A DNA stretch of 64,000 nucleotides. Source: Roseateles toxinivorans (GTDB lineage Bacteria > Pseudomonadota > Gammaproteobacteria > Burkholderiales > Burkholderiaceae_C). Location of the stretch: the NCBI RefSeq assembly GCF_004362525.1, contig NZ_SNXS01000002.1:682001-746000 (forward strand), in the 5' to 3' direction. Positions within the stretch are counted from its first letter, which is position 1. Each line of letters opens with the position of its first letter. This document shows, piece by piece, positions 28,651 to 36,362 of the stretch. The position numbers and the translations under genes are program-made. The notes under the pieces were generated by a model. It saw only the letters and a list, made by a program, of their open reading frames with translations. It made no database searches and had not been told where the DNA came from.

Positions 28651-29593
28651 GTACAAGGTCGAACTGACGCCGCCCGACATCAGCCCCTATCGTGCCGGCA
28701 ACACCGGTGTGGACTGGGTGCACTGCCTGGACTCCGGCAAGCCGGGACCGACGGTGATGATCCAGGCCCTGACCCATGGCAACGAGCTCTGCGGCGCGAT
28801 CGCACTGGACTGGCTGTTCAAGCAGAACATCACCCCGCTGCAGGGCAGGCTGGTGCTGGCCTTCGCCAATGTCGAGGCCTATGCCCGCTTCGATGCCGGC
28901 AAGCCCTCGGCCTCGCGCTTCTGCGATGAAGATCTGAACCGCGTCTGGGCCGACGATGTGCTGAACGGCCGCGGCGATTCGATCGAGTTGCGGCGTGCCC
29001 GCGCGCTGGCGCCCTTTGTCGATGCCGCCGACTACCTGCTGGACATCCACTCGATGCAGGAGGCCTGCCGCCCGCTGATGGTCTGCGGCATGCAGGACAA
29101 GGGCGCGGCCTTCGCCAAGCGGCTGGGCATGCCCGGCGACCTGCTGATAGACACCGGTCACCCCTCGGGCCTGCGCATGCGCGACCGCGGTGGCTTCGGC
29201 GACCCGCTGAGCCCGCGCAACGCGCTGCTGATCGAATGCGGCCAGCACTGGGAGCAGAGCGCGGCCGATGTGGCCCTGGACAGCGTGGTGCGCTTCCTGG
29301 CGCTGACGGGCATGGTCGAGCAGAGCTGGGCCGATGCGCACCAGCGCCTGCCCTTGCCGGCCAGGCAGCATGTGATTCGCGTCACCGAGCCAGTTGTGGC
29401 CCGCACGGCCTTCTTCCGCTTCCTGAGTGCCTTCCAGGGCCTGGAGGTGATACCGAAGGCCGGCACGCCGTTCGCCCAGGATGGCGAACAGGTCTGGGTC
29501 ACGCCCTATGACAACACGGTGATGGTGATGCCCTCGCTGAACAATGCCAAGCCCGGCACAACCCGGGTGAGGCTCGGCCGGTTCGAAAGCTGA
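28643..29593 (+). CDS. Succinylglutamate desuccinylase/aspartoacylase (M14) family protein
   Basis: 316 residues. The M14-like zinc site is visible: His-x-x-Glu in ALTHGNELCGA and His in LLDIHSMQEA. The substrate-binding DLNRVWADDV and the later LLIECGQHWEQS (general base Glu region) also match. The family removes acyl groups such as succinyl, acetyl or aspartyl amides from amino acids. The start overlaps the preceding formylglutamate-hydrolase-like gene by 8 bases, implying coupled synthesis. No arginine succinyltransferase (ast) genes are adjacent, so a precise AstE role is not supported. Confidence 0.87.
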   Translation: MAEYKVELTPPDISPYRAGNTGVDWVHCLDSGKPGPTVMIQALTHGNELCGAIALDWLFKQNITPLQGRLVLAFANVEAYARFDAGKPSASRFCDEDLNRVWADDVLNGRGDSIELRRARALAPFVDAADYLLDIHSMQEACRPLMVCGMQDKGAAFAKRLGMPGDLLIDTGHPSGLRMRDRGGFGDPLSPRNALLIECGQHWEQSAADVALDSVVRFLALTGMVEQSWADAHQRLPLPARQHVIRVTEPVVARTAFFRFLSAFQGLEVIPKAGTPFAQDGEQVWVTPYDNTVMVMPSLNNAKPGTTRVRLGRFES

Positions 29594-29594
29594 G

Positions 29595-29963
29595 TCAGCC
29601 TACACAGAAAGCATTCAGCTTGTTGCCATCGAGATCGCGGAAGTAGGCGGCGTAGAAACCCTCGCCGCGCGGACCCGGTGCGCCCTCGTCCTTGCCCCCC
29701 AGGGCCAGGGCCTTGGCGTGCAGCGCCTTGACCTTGTCCTGGCTGTCCACCGCCAGGGCCACCATCACGCCGTTGCCCACGGTGGCCGCCTGGCCGTCGA
29801 ACGGAATCATCACGCCAAAGCCGGGCTTGTCCATGCCCGCACCCCAGGCGTAGCCGCGGCCGAAATCCATCATCCGCTTGATGCCGATGACGGCAAACAG
29901 CTCGTCGTAAAAGGCCGCAGCGCGCGGCAGATCATTGGTTCCGAGAGTTGTGTAGCCGATCAT
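29595..29963 (-). CDS. VOC (glyoxalase/bleomycin resistance) superfamily protein
   Basis: 122 residues from ATG 29963 with GGAG 8 bases upstream. MIGYTTLGTNDLPRAAAFYD, GKDEGAPGPRG and the C-terminal YFRDLDGNKLNAFCVG are typical of small single-domain VOC proteins. These bind a divalent metal and act as isomerases, dioxygenases or drug-binding proteins; the specific reaction cannot be inferred. It is the last gene of a leftward run metX-metW-hypothetical-VOC, with its stop 2 bases from the converging AspA-like gene. Confidence 0.85.
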   Translation of the reverse strand: MIGYTTLGTNDLPRAAAFYDELFAVIGIKRMMDFGRGYAWGAGMDKPGFGVMIPFDGQAATVGNGVMVALAVDSQDKVKALHAKALALGGKDEGAPGPRGEGFYAAYFRDLDGNKLNAFCVG

Positions 29964-29989
29964 CAGAGTCTCCTGTGAAACGATGTGCT

Positions 29990-30232
29990 TCAAACCGGCA
30001 GCGTGTAGACCTGGGCCTCGCGGCACTCGGCCTCGCTATGGCCCTTCAGTGCCGAGCCCCAGAGTTCGGGGTCTGCGCCAGGCGCCGGCCTGAGTCCGGC
30101 CAACATGCCAGGTATCTCTTCGGTGGCCGAATCCAGATCGGCCACATGGCGGCGTTGCGCGTCGAACAGCCGTGCCTGCATGGCACCGGCTGCCTCGATC
30201 AGGATCAGGTACTTGACGGGTGGGCTGTGCAT
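29990..30232 (-). CDS. Small hypothetical protein downstream of metW
   Basis: 80 residues (MHSPPVKYLILIEAAGAMQA...) with AAGGCGG upstream of the ATG at 30232. N-terminal strand KYLILIEAAG, then a polar, proline-containing stretch (IPGMLAGLRPAPGADPELWG) and GHSEAECREAQVYTLPV at the end. No signal peptide or metal motif. It lies between metW and the VOC gene on the same strand, so is probably co-expressed. I do not recognise the family; function unknown. Confidence 0.65.
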   Translation of the reverse strand: MHSPPVKYLILIEAAGAMQARLFDAQRRHVADLDSATEEIPGMLAGLRPAPGADPELWGSALKGHSEAECREAQVYTLPV

Positions 30233-30288
30233 GATGCGCCGCCTTCTGAAGTTGCTGTCAGCATAGCATCGGTGCCGGCCGGCGAGCC

Positions 30289-30873
30289 TCAGCCCCGCTC
30301 GAACTTGAAGACTGCCATGCTGGACAGCAGATTGGGCATGCGGCGCACGCTGCGGCCATTCTGGATGCCAAAGCTGTCGAGTATGCGCAGGCGGTTCTTG
30401 TGGGCCAGGATCTCGAAGTCGGCATAGGTGCCGACGCGGATATTGGGCGTGTCGTACCACTCATAGGGCAGCACACGGGTCACCGGCATGCGGCCCAGCA
30501 TCACCTGCAGGCGATTCGGCCAGTGGGCGAAGTTCGGGAAGCTGACGATGCCCAGCCGCCCGACCCGCGCCGTCTCGCGCAGCATTGCCTCGGTATTGCG
30601 CAGATGCTGTAATGTCTCCAATTGCAGCACGACGTCGAAGCTCTGATCCTCGAAGATGGACAGGCCATCCTCCAGGTTCAGCTGGATGACGTTGACGCCC
30701 CGCTGCACACAGGCCAGCAGATTGGCGTCATCCAGCTCCACGCCATAGCCGCTGCAGCCGCGGTGCCTTTGCAAATGGGCCAGCAGCTCGCCGGTGCCGC
30801 AGCCCAGGTCGAGCACGCGCGAGCCCTCGGGCACCAGGGCGGCTATCGTCTCCATCACCTGCAGATCACTCAT
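30289..30873 (-). CDS. metW: Methionine biosynthesis protein MetW
   Basis: 194 residues with a class I SAM-methyltransferase-like fold: [43 protein letters not shown] and the family-specific [19 protein letters not shown]. MetW is encoded next to metX in many proteobacteria and is needed with MetX for homoserine acylation; its role is likely to assist or regulate the acyltransferase rather than methylate. The start overlaps the metX stop by 4 bases (ATGA at 30870-30873). Confidence 0.96.
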   Translation of the reverse strand: MSDLQVMETIAALVPEGSRVLDLGCGTGELLAHLQRHRGCSGYGVELDDANLLACVQRGVNVIQLNLEDGLSIFEDQSFDVVLQLETLQHLRNTEAMLRETARVGRLGIVSFPNFAHWPNRLQVMLGRMPVTRVLPYEWYDTPNIRVGTYADFEILAHKNRLRILDSFGIQNGRSVRRMPNLLSSMAVFKFERG

Positions 30874-32000
30874 GTCAGCTCCCCCGCGATGCGTTTGAAA
30901 TAGGCGCGCAGCACGCCGTGGTAGCGCGGGTCTTCGAGCAGGAAGGCGTCGTGCCCATGAGGCGCGTCGATCTCGGCATAGGACACATCGAGCTTGTTGT
31001 CGAGCAGGGCCTTGACGATCTCGCGCGAGCGTGCCGGGGCAAAGCGCCAGTCCGTCGTGAAGCTGGCCAGCAGGTATTTGCAGCGCGCGCTGGCAAAGGT
31101 GCGGCTGAGGTCGCCGCCATGCTCCAGCGCCGGGTCGAAGTAGTCAAGCGCGCGGGTGATCAAGAGATAGGTGTTGGCATCGAAGTAGTCGCTGAACTTG
31201 TCGCCCTGGTAACGCAGATAACTCTCGATCTGGAACTCGATGTCCTGGGTGCTGTAACCCAGCTCGGTGGCGCGCAGCTCGCGGCCGAATTTCTGCTCCA
31301 TCACGTCGTCCGACAGATAGGTGATGTGGCCTATCATCCGCGCCACGCGCAGGCCGCGCTTGGGCACCACGCCATGCTCGTAGAAGTGCCCGCCATGGAA
31401 ATCTGGGTCGGTGATGATGGCGCGGCGCGCCACCTCGTTGAAGGCGATGTTCTGCGCCGACAGATTCGGCGCCGTGGCAATCGCGATGCAGTGGCGCAGC
31501 CGATCGGCATAGCGCAACGACCAGTCCAGCGCCTGCATGCCGCCCAATGAGCCGCCCAGCACGGCCGCCAGCTGACCGATGCCGAGATGGTCGAGCAGGC
31601 GGGCCTGGGCATCGACCCAGTCCTGCACGGTGACGACCGGGAAATCTGCGCCGTAGATGCGGCCCGTCACGGGATTGCTGTGCATGGGCCCGGTCGAGCC
31701 GAAGCACGAGCCCAGGTTGTTGACGCCAATGACGAAGAACTTGTCGGTGTCCAGCGGTTTGCCCGGGCCGATCAGGTTGTCCCACCAGCCCTCGCTCTTG
31801 TCCTGACCCTCGTAGGTGCCGGCCAGATGATGGCTGGCATTCAGCGCGTGGCAGACCAGCACGGCGTTGGACTTGTCGGCATTCAGCCGGCCGTAGGTCT
31901 CATAGACCAATTCATAGCTTGGCAGCTGCGCACCGCTCTTCAGCGGCAGCGGCTGTTCGAAGCGCAGCGACTGCGGCTTCACATGACCCAGGCTTTCCAT
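30870..32000 (-). CDS. metX: Homoserine O-acyltransferase (probably O-succinyltransferase MetXS)
   Basis: 376 residues from ATG 32000, preceded by GGAGG at 32007-32011. Alpha/beta-hydrolase-fold acyltransferase with nucleophile S151 in [13 protein letters not shown], then acid D in [10 protein letters not shown] and His in [13 protein letters not shown]-terminal [20 protein letters not shown] and GSCFGSTGP are family hallmarks. It activates homoserine for methionine synthesis. In betaproteobacteria with a coupled metW the enzyme is usually the succinyl-CoA type, but acyl specificity is inferred. Expression is predicted to be controlled by a SAM-II riboswitch and attenuator in its leader (32014-32122). 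Confidence 0.96.
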   Translation of the reverse strand: MESLGHVKPQSLRFEQPLPLKSGAQLPSYELVYETYGRLNADKSNAVLVCHALNASHHLAGTYEGQDKSEGWWDNLIGPGKPLDTDKFFVIGVNNLGSCFGSTGPMHSNPVTGRIYGADFPVVTVQDWVDAQARLLDHLGIGQLAAVLGGSLGGMQALDWSLRYADRLRHCIAIATAPNLSAQNIAFNEVARRAIITDPDFHGGHFYEHGVVPKRGLRVARMIGHITYLSDDVMEQKFGRELRATELGYSTQDIEFQIESYLRYQGDKFSDYFDANTYLLITRALDYFDPALEHGGDLSRTFASARCKYLLASFTTDWRFAPARSREIVKALLDNKLDVSYAEIDAPHGHDAFLLEDPRYHGVLRAYFKRIAGELT

Positions 32001-32013
32001 GGGATGCCTCCAG

Positions 32014-32053
32014 AAAAACAAAACCGGCTCCGCTGCTGAGGTGCGGACGCCGG
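32014..32053 (-). terminator. Intrinsic terminator (attenuator) in the metX leader
   Basis: On the minus strand CCGGC (32053-32049) pairs with GCCGG (32028-32024) and TCCGC (32047-32043) with GCGGA (32033-32029), with one bulged G at 32048 and a 9-base loop. TTTTGTTTTT follows (32023-32014). The metX ribosome site begins only two bases later, so this stops transcription before the gene. Its 5' arm can pair alternatively with the SAM-II P1 3' strand. Confidence 0.88.
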
Positions 32054-32069
32054 TGTGAAGTCTTGGCAT

Positions 32070-32122
32070 CCCTCTTTAGCGGCATTTTTAAAGCGCCCGC
32101 AATTCGGAACAAATCGGCGCTG
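32070..32122 (-). promoter_or_regulatory. SAM-II riboswitch (metX leader)
   Basis: The minus-strand leader matches the SAM-II aptamer almost base for base: P1 AGCGC (32121-32117) with GCGCU (32096-32092), loop GAUUU directly after P1, CCGAAUUGC, then the A-rich UUUAAAAAUG and the 3' pseudoknot strand GCUAAAGAGGG. SAM-II riboswitches bind S-adenosylmethionine and turn off methionine genes. Downstream lies the intrinsic terminator at 32014-32053. Recognised by comparison with the known Sargasso metX aptamer from memory; not computed. Confidence 0.9.
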
Positions 32123-32131
32123 TGGGAGCGA

Positions 32132-32137
32132 AGTATA
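32132..32137 (-). promoter_or_regulatory. Candidate -10 box of the metX promoter
   Basis: TATACT on the minus strand (32137-32132) lies about 10 bases before the SAM-II aptamer, so transcription would begin right at the aptamer. A weak -35 (TGTATC or GCTGTA, 32153-32160) lies upstream. It overlaps the stop codon of the preceding membrane-protein gene. Confidence 0.5.
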
Positions 32138-32138
32138 G

Positions 32139-32558
32139 CTAAGGGCCGTATTGATACAGCAGGCTCAGCGCCAACAGCAGCACATACGGAAACGCCACCG
32201 TCGGTCTGGCGGCGTTGCTCAGGTACTCGCGAATCAGGCCCACCGTGCCGGGCCGGGTTGCCAGCCAATCGCTGTGCAACTGGAACGCCCGCGCAGTCGC
32301 CGTCGTGCCCTGCGCCAGCGCCTGCTCCACGCGCAGCAGCCGCGCGCTCAGCCGCGACTGGAAGGCCCGGTAGATGCCCTCCTGCAGCCACAGCATCAGC
32401 AGCACCGGCGCCAGCCACAGCGCATCGAAGCCCAGGGCCATGCAGGCCAGGCACAGCACAACGGCCAGCAGCTTGATCAGCAGGCCGCTGCGTTCGTACT
32501 GCTCGTGGTCGTGTTGCAGTTGGGCCCATTCCTGGCCCAGCGCTTGATGCAGATCCAT
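32139..32558 (-). CDS. Hypothetical membrane protein
   Basis: 139 residues from ATG 32558 (MDLHQALGQEWAQLQHDHEQ). A soluble N-terminal helix is followed by hydrophobic segments at roughly 30-48 (LLIKLLAVVLCLACMALGF) and 50-62 (LWLAPVLLMLWLQ), a charged cytoplasmic middle (RLSARLLRVEQALAQG), and a last hydrophobic segment (VAFPYVLLLALSLLYQ). Conserved domain unknown. It is divergent from the TetR regulator gene, and the palindrome at 32601-32624 lies between their starts, so it may share that regulator. It ends at the metX promoter. Confidence 0.7.
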   Translation of the reverse strand: MDLHQALGQEWAQLQHDHEQYERSGLLIKLLAVVLCLACMALGFDALWLAPVLLMLWLQEGIYRAFQSRLSARLLRVEQALAQGTTATARAFQLHSDWLATRPGTVGLIREYLSNAARPTVAFPYVLLLALSLLYQYGP

Positions 32559-32600
32559 GCCGCTCCTCGAATTTTGACTACCGCGCGATCTTGCCTTGCA

Positions 32601-32624
32601 ATTACTGGTCAAGTGACCAATAAT
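32601..32624. promoter_or_regulatory. Palindromic operator for the TetR-type regulator
   Basis: A 24-bp near-perfect palindrome with inner half-sites TGGTCA (32606-32611) and TGACCA (32614-32619) around AG, flanked by ATTA and TAAT. It ends 6 bases before the ATG of the tetR gene and lies 42 bases before the divergent membrane-protein start. Such a site is what an autoregulating TetR dimer would bind. Confidence 0.8.
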
Positions 32625-32630
32625 CGCGCC

Positions 32631-33293
32631 ATGGCACGCCCTTCACAAGCCCAGGACCAGGCTCTGCTCCAAAGCGGTCGCGAGCTGTTTGCCGACGCCG
32701 GCTGTGCCGGCCTGTCGGTGCGCAAGCTGGCCGAACACGCGGGCGTCAACCCTGCAATGTTCCATTACCACTTCAAGAGCAAGGAGCTGTTCCTGCGCAC
32801 CCTGCTGCAGCAGATCTACGAGCAGATGTTCGAGTCGCTGCAACTTGAGGCCACGCATGACGGCTCTGCCCTGCAGCGGCTGGAACAAAGTCTGCTGGCC
32901 ATCGGCCGCTTTCTGGGCGCGAACCGGCCTGTGATCGCCCGCGTCTGGGCCGATGCCCAGGGCGGCGAGGCGGTGGCGCTGGACTTCATGCGTGCCAACG
33001 CACCGCGCCATCTGTTCCTGCTGATGGGCCTGCTGGACGAGGCAGAGCGCGACGGCGCGATCGCCGCCATGCCTGGCCTGCAGCGTTTCGTGTTCCTGAT
33101 GAGTTCGGTGCTGGCGCCGATCCTGATCGCTGGCGGGGTGGCGAATCTGGGCGTGGCGCCCGTCGCCGTGGCCGGAATGCTGGAGCCGCAAGTGCTCTCC
33201 GACGACGCACTGCGGGCCCGCATCGCCCTGGCCCTGAAGGCGCTGGCGCCCGCCGGACCCGGACCCCGTTCCAAAGGCAAATCCCATGCGTAG
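32631..33293 (+). CDS. TetR-family regulator (CecR/YbiH-like)
   Basis: 220 residues from ATG 32631. N-terminal helix-turn-helix: LLQSGRELFADAGCAGLSVR, KLAEHAGVNPAMFHYHFKSKELFLRTLL. The remainder is an all-helical ligand domain. First gene of a four-gene operon with an HlyD-type adaptor, an ABC ATPase and an ABC-2 permease, with overlaps of 8, 4 and 4 bases. This order mirrors the E. coli cecR-ybhGFSR operon, where the repressor controls a drug-related exporter. The strong palindrome directly in front of the start implies autoregulation. Inducer unknown. Confidence 0.92.
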   Translation: MARPSQAQDQALLQSGRELFADAGCAGLSVRKLAEHAGVNPAMFHYHFKSKELFLRTLLQQIYEQMFESLQLEATHDGSALQRLEQSLLAIGRFLGANRPVIARVWADAQGGEAVALDFMRANAPRHLFLLMGLLDEAERDGAIAAMPGLQRFVFLMSSVLAPILIAGGVANLGVAPVAVAGMLEPQVLSDDALRARIALALKALAPAGPGPRSKGKSHA

Positions 33294-34236
33294 ATTGATT
33301 CTCCTGAGCGCCCTGATTGCGCTGACCGGCTGCGGCGAGCCCGCGGCGCCCGCCTGGTCCGGCTATGCCGAGGGCGAGTACGTCTATCTGTCATCGCCGG
33401 TAGCCGGCAGCCTGCAGGCGCTGAATGTGCAGCGCGGCCAGCAGGTGGCCCAGGGCGCGGCGCTGTTCACCTTGGATGCCGAGCTTGAGCGCGGCGCCAG
33501 CGCCGAGGCCAAGGCCAGGCTGGATGCCGCCCAGGCCCAGGCCGCCAACACGGCCAAGGGCCGGCGCAGCGACGAGATCCAGGTCGTGCAGGCGCAGCTG
33601 GCCCAGGCGCGCACGCAGGCCGGCCTGGCCCAGCGCGAGCTGGAGCGCCAGCAGCAGCTGGTGGCCCAGGGCTTTGTCTCGGCCGCGCGTATCGACGAGG
33701 CCAAGGCCGCGGTCACCGCCACCCAGGCCCGTGTGGCCGAGCTGAGCGCCAGCCTGCAGGTCGCGCAGCTGCCGGCCCGCGTGGACGAGCAGCGCGCCGC
33801 CCAGGCCCAGGGCGAGGCCGCCCGCCAGGGTCTGCAGCAGACGCTGTGGCGCGAGCAGCAGAAGCAGCGCAGCGCGCCGAGCAGCGGACTGATCGCCGAC
33901 ACCTTCTTCCGGGTCGGCGAATGGGTGCCGGCCGGCCAGCCGGTGCTGGCCCTGCTGCCGGCAGGCCACGTCAAGCTGCGCTTCTTCGTGCCCGCGGCCG
34001 AGCTGGCCGGCATCGCGCCGGGGCAGATGGTGAACGTCGGCTGCGATGGCTGCGGCGCCGCCATCAAGGCGCGTATCAGCTTCATCGCCACCCAGGCCGA
34101 GTACACGCCGCCGGTGATCTACTCCAACGCCCAGCGCAGCAAGCTGGTGTTCATGGTCGAGGCATTGCCCGAGGGCGCGGATGCCAGCAAGCTCAAGCCC
34201 GGGCTGCCGGTCGATGTACGCAGGGTCGCGCCATGA
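33286..34236 (+). CDS. HlyD/YbhG-type periplasmic adaptor lipoprotein
   Basis: 316 residues. The N-terminus LLSALIALTGCGEP carries a lipobox with Cys16. A biotinyl-lipoyl-like half (YLSSPVAGSLQALNVQRGQQV) leads into a long coiled coil rich in Ala/Gln/Arg (about 70-190), then the second half (APSSGLIADTFFRVGEWVPAGQ) and a beta-barrel (LRFFVPAAELAGIAPGQMV). A CDGCG cysteine pair near 250 is unusual. It joins the inner-membrane ABC exporter to an outer-membrane channel; no TolC gene is in this operon. Confidence 0.92.
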   Translation: MRRLILLSALIALTGCGEPAAPAWSGYAEGEYVYLSSPVAGSLQALNVQRGQQVAQGAALFTLDAELERGASAEAKARLDAAQAQAANTAKGRRSDEIQVVQAQLAQARTQAGLAQRELERQQQLVAQGFVSAARIDEAKAAVTATQARVAELSASLQVAQLPARVDEQRAAQAQGEAARQGLQQTLWREQQKQRSAPSSGLIADTFFRVGEWVPAGQPVLALLPAGHVKLRFFVPAAELAGIAPGQMVNVGCDGCGAAIKARISFIATQAEYTPPVIYSNAQRSKLVFMVEALPEGADASKLKPGLPVDVRRVAP

Positions 34237-35168
34237 GCGATCTCGCCATCGACGTGCGCGGCCTGAGCAAGATCTACGGCGGCCGCGCCGTCGTCGACAA
34301 GGTCGATCTGCAGGTCAGGCGCGGCCGCATCTGCGGCTTTCTGGGGCCCAACGGCAGCGGCAAGACGACGACCATACGGATGCTCTGCGGCCTGCTGACG
34401 CCGGACGCTGGCGAGGGGCAATGCCTGGGCCTGGACATTCAGCGCGAGGCCGCTCAGATCAAGCGCCAGGTCGGCTATATGACGCAGAAGTTCGGCTACT
34501 ACGAAGACCTGTCGATACGCGAGAACCTGGATTTCGTCGGCCGGCTGTTCGAGTTGCCGGAGCGCCGCCAGCGCGTTGACGAGGCCTTGCAGCGCCTGGG
34601 CCTGGTCGAGCGCCAGCAGCAGCTGGCCGGTTCGCTGTCCGGCGGCTGGAAGCAGCGCCTGGCCCTGGCCGCCTGCCTGCTGCACAAGCCTCAGCTGCTG
34701 CTGCTCGACGAGCCCACCGCCGGCGTCGACCCGAAGGCGCGCCGCGACTTCTGGGACGAGATCCACCGCCTGGCCGATCAGGGCATCACCGTGCTCGTTT
34801 CGACCCACTATATGGACGAGGCCGAGCGCTGCCACGAGCTGGTCTATATCGCCTACGGCAAGGTGCTGGCCCGCGGCACCGAGGCGCAGATCATCGAGCA
34901 GGCCGGCCTGCACGTCTGGTCTATCCAAGGCCCGCTCAACGGCCAGATCGACGCATTGAAGGCCGCACCCGGTGTGCTCAGCGTGGCGGCCTTCGGCAAC
35001 TCGGTGCATGTGGCCGGCCAGGATGCGGCGCTGCTGGAGCGGGCGCTGGCGCCGCTGCGCCCGCAGCCCGGCCTGACCATCACTGCCACCGACGCGAACC
35101 TGGAGGACGTGTTCATCAGCCTGATCGCTCAGGCACCGGACAACTTCGCGGCGAAGGCAACGATATGA
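34233..35168 (+). CDS. ABC exporter ATPase (YbhF-like, single nucleotide-binding domain)
   Basis: 311 residues. Walker A GPNGSGKTT near 38-46, Q-loop YMTQKFGYYED, signature LSGGWKQRLAL, Walker B LLLLDEPTAGVD and switch His in VSTHYMDEAERC are all intact. About 70 residues of a C-terminal regulatory extension follow. E. coli YbhF has two such domains in one chain; here there is one, so the exporter would work with an ATPase dimer. Start overlaps the adaptor stop (ATGA at 34233-34236) and its end overlaps the permease. Confidence 0.95.
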   Translation: MSDLAIDVRGLSKIYGGRAVVDKVDLQVRRGRICGFLGPNGSGKTTTIRMLCGLLTPDAGEGQCLGLDIQREAAQIKRQVGYMTQKFGYYEDLSIRENLDFVGRLFELPERRQRVDEALQRLGLVERQQQLAGSLSGGWKQRLALAACLLHKPQLLLLDEPTAGVDPKARRDFWDEIHRLADQGITVLVSTHYMDEAERCHELVYIAYGKVLARGTEAQIIEQAGLHVWSIQGPLNGQIDALKAAPGVLSVAAFGNSVHVAGQDAALLERALAPLRPQPGLTITATDANLEDVFISLIAQAPDNFAAKATI

Positions 35169-36301
35169 GCGCCCGCTTCTCCTGGCCACGCACGTGGGCC
35201 GTCTTCATCAAGGAGTTCCAGCAGATGATGCGCGACCGCCTGACCTTCGCGATGGCGGTCGGCGTGCCCATACTGCAGCTGGTGCTGTTCGGCTATGCGA
35301 TCAACACCGACCCCAAGGGCCTGCCGACGGTGCTGGTGGCCCAGGACAACGCGCCGATGGCACGCAGCCTGGTGGCCGCCTTGCAGAACACCGGCTACTT
35401 CCAGATCACGGCCGTCAGCGGCAGCGAGCGCGAGGCCGAGCAAATGGTCGATGACGGCCAGGTGCAGTTCATGATCGTCATACCGCCGGACTTCTCGCAG
35501 CGCCTGGTGCGCGGCGAAAAGCCGGTGCTGCTGGTCTCGGTCGATGCCACCGACCCGTCCGCCTCGGGCAATGCGATCGCGGCGCTGAACCAGCTCAGTC
35601 AGCAGGCGCTGCGCCATGACTTGAAAGGACCGCTGGCGCAGTTGCAGCAGCCGCCGCCCCCGTTCGAGCTGCGCATCCACCGCCGCTACAACCCCGAGGG
35701 CCTGTCGCGCTACAACATTGTGCCCGGGCTGATTGGCACCATCCTGACGATGACCATGGTCATGCTGACCTCGCTGGCCATGACCCGCGAGCGCGAGCGT
35801 GGCACGATGGAAAATCTGCTGGCCACGCCTGTGCGCCCCGCCGAGGTGATGGTGGGCAAGATCCTGCCCTATGTCGTGGTCGGCTATGTGCAGCTGGGCG
35901 TGATTCTCGGCGCCGCCTGGCTGCTGTTCGAGGTGCCGATGGAGGGCAGCTTCGCACTGCTGATGGCGATGATTGGTGTCTTCATGCTGGCCAATCTGGC
36001 CGTGGGCTTCACCTTCTCGACGCTGGCCCGCAACCAGCTGCAGGCGATGCAGATGACGTTCTTCTTCTTCCTGCCTTCGATGCTGCTGTCGGGCTTCATG
36101 TTCCCGTTCCGCGGCATGCCGCCATGGGCCCAGTACCTCGGCGAGGCGCTGCCGCTGACGCACTTCCTGCGCATCGTGCGCGGCATCCTGCTCAAGGGCA
36201 ACGAGGCGTGGCAATTGCTGCCGGAGCTGTGGCCGATGCTGCTGTTTCTGCTTGTCGCCGGTGCGGTCGCGTTGAAGCGCTATCGGCAGACGCTGGATTG
36301 A
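35165..36301 (+). CDS. ABC-2 type exporter permease (YbhS/YbhR-like)
   Basis: 378 residues. First membrane helix near 23-45 (LTFAMAVGVPILQLVLFGYA), a large periplasmic domain (about 50-175), then five helices starting IVPGLIGTILTMTMVMLTSLA and including the coupling-helix signature RERERGTMENLLATPVRPAEVMVGK. The E. coli counterpart uses two permeases (YbhS and YbhR); here only one gene is present, so a homodimer is expected. Likely exports a toxic hydrophobic compound. A perfect REP-like hairpin follows 8 bases after the stop. Confidence 0.94.
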   Translation: MSARFSWPRTWAVFIKEFQQMMRDRLTFAMAVGVPILQLVLFGYAINTDPKGLPTVLVAQDNAPMARSLVAALQNTGYFQITAVSGSEREAEQMVDDGQVQFMIVIPPDFSQRLVRGEKPVLLVSVDATDPSASGNAIAALNQLSQQALRHDLKGPLAQLQQPPPPFELRIHRRYNPEGLSRYNIVPGLIGTILTMTMVMLTSLAMTRERERGTMENLLATPVRPAEVMVGKILPYVVVGYVQLGVILGAAWLLFEVPMEGSFALLMAMIGVFMLANLAVGFTFSTLARNQLQAMQMTFFFFLPSMLLSGFMFPFRGMPPWAQYLGEALPLTHFLRIVRGILLKGNEAWQLLPELWPMLLFLLVAGAVALKRYRQTLD

Positions 36302-36309
36302 CGGTGGCT

Positions 36310-36360
36310 CCCGGATTGCATCCGGGCTACCGAAGCCCTGTAGCCCGGATGCAATCCGGG
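36310..36360. repeat. REP-like element, perfect 21-bp inverted repeat
   Basis: Left arm 36310-36330 (begins CCCGGATTGCATCCGGG, ends CTAC) and right arm 36340-36360 (begins GTAGCCCGGAT, ends AATCCGGG) are perfect reverse complements with a 9-base spacer. Each arm also holds a small internal palindrome (CCGGAT-ATCCGG). It separates the convergent permease and speD genes and may serve as a bidirectional 3' hairpin. Confidence 0.85.
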
Positions 36361-36362
36361 GC

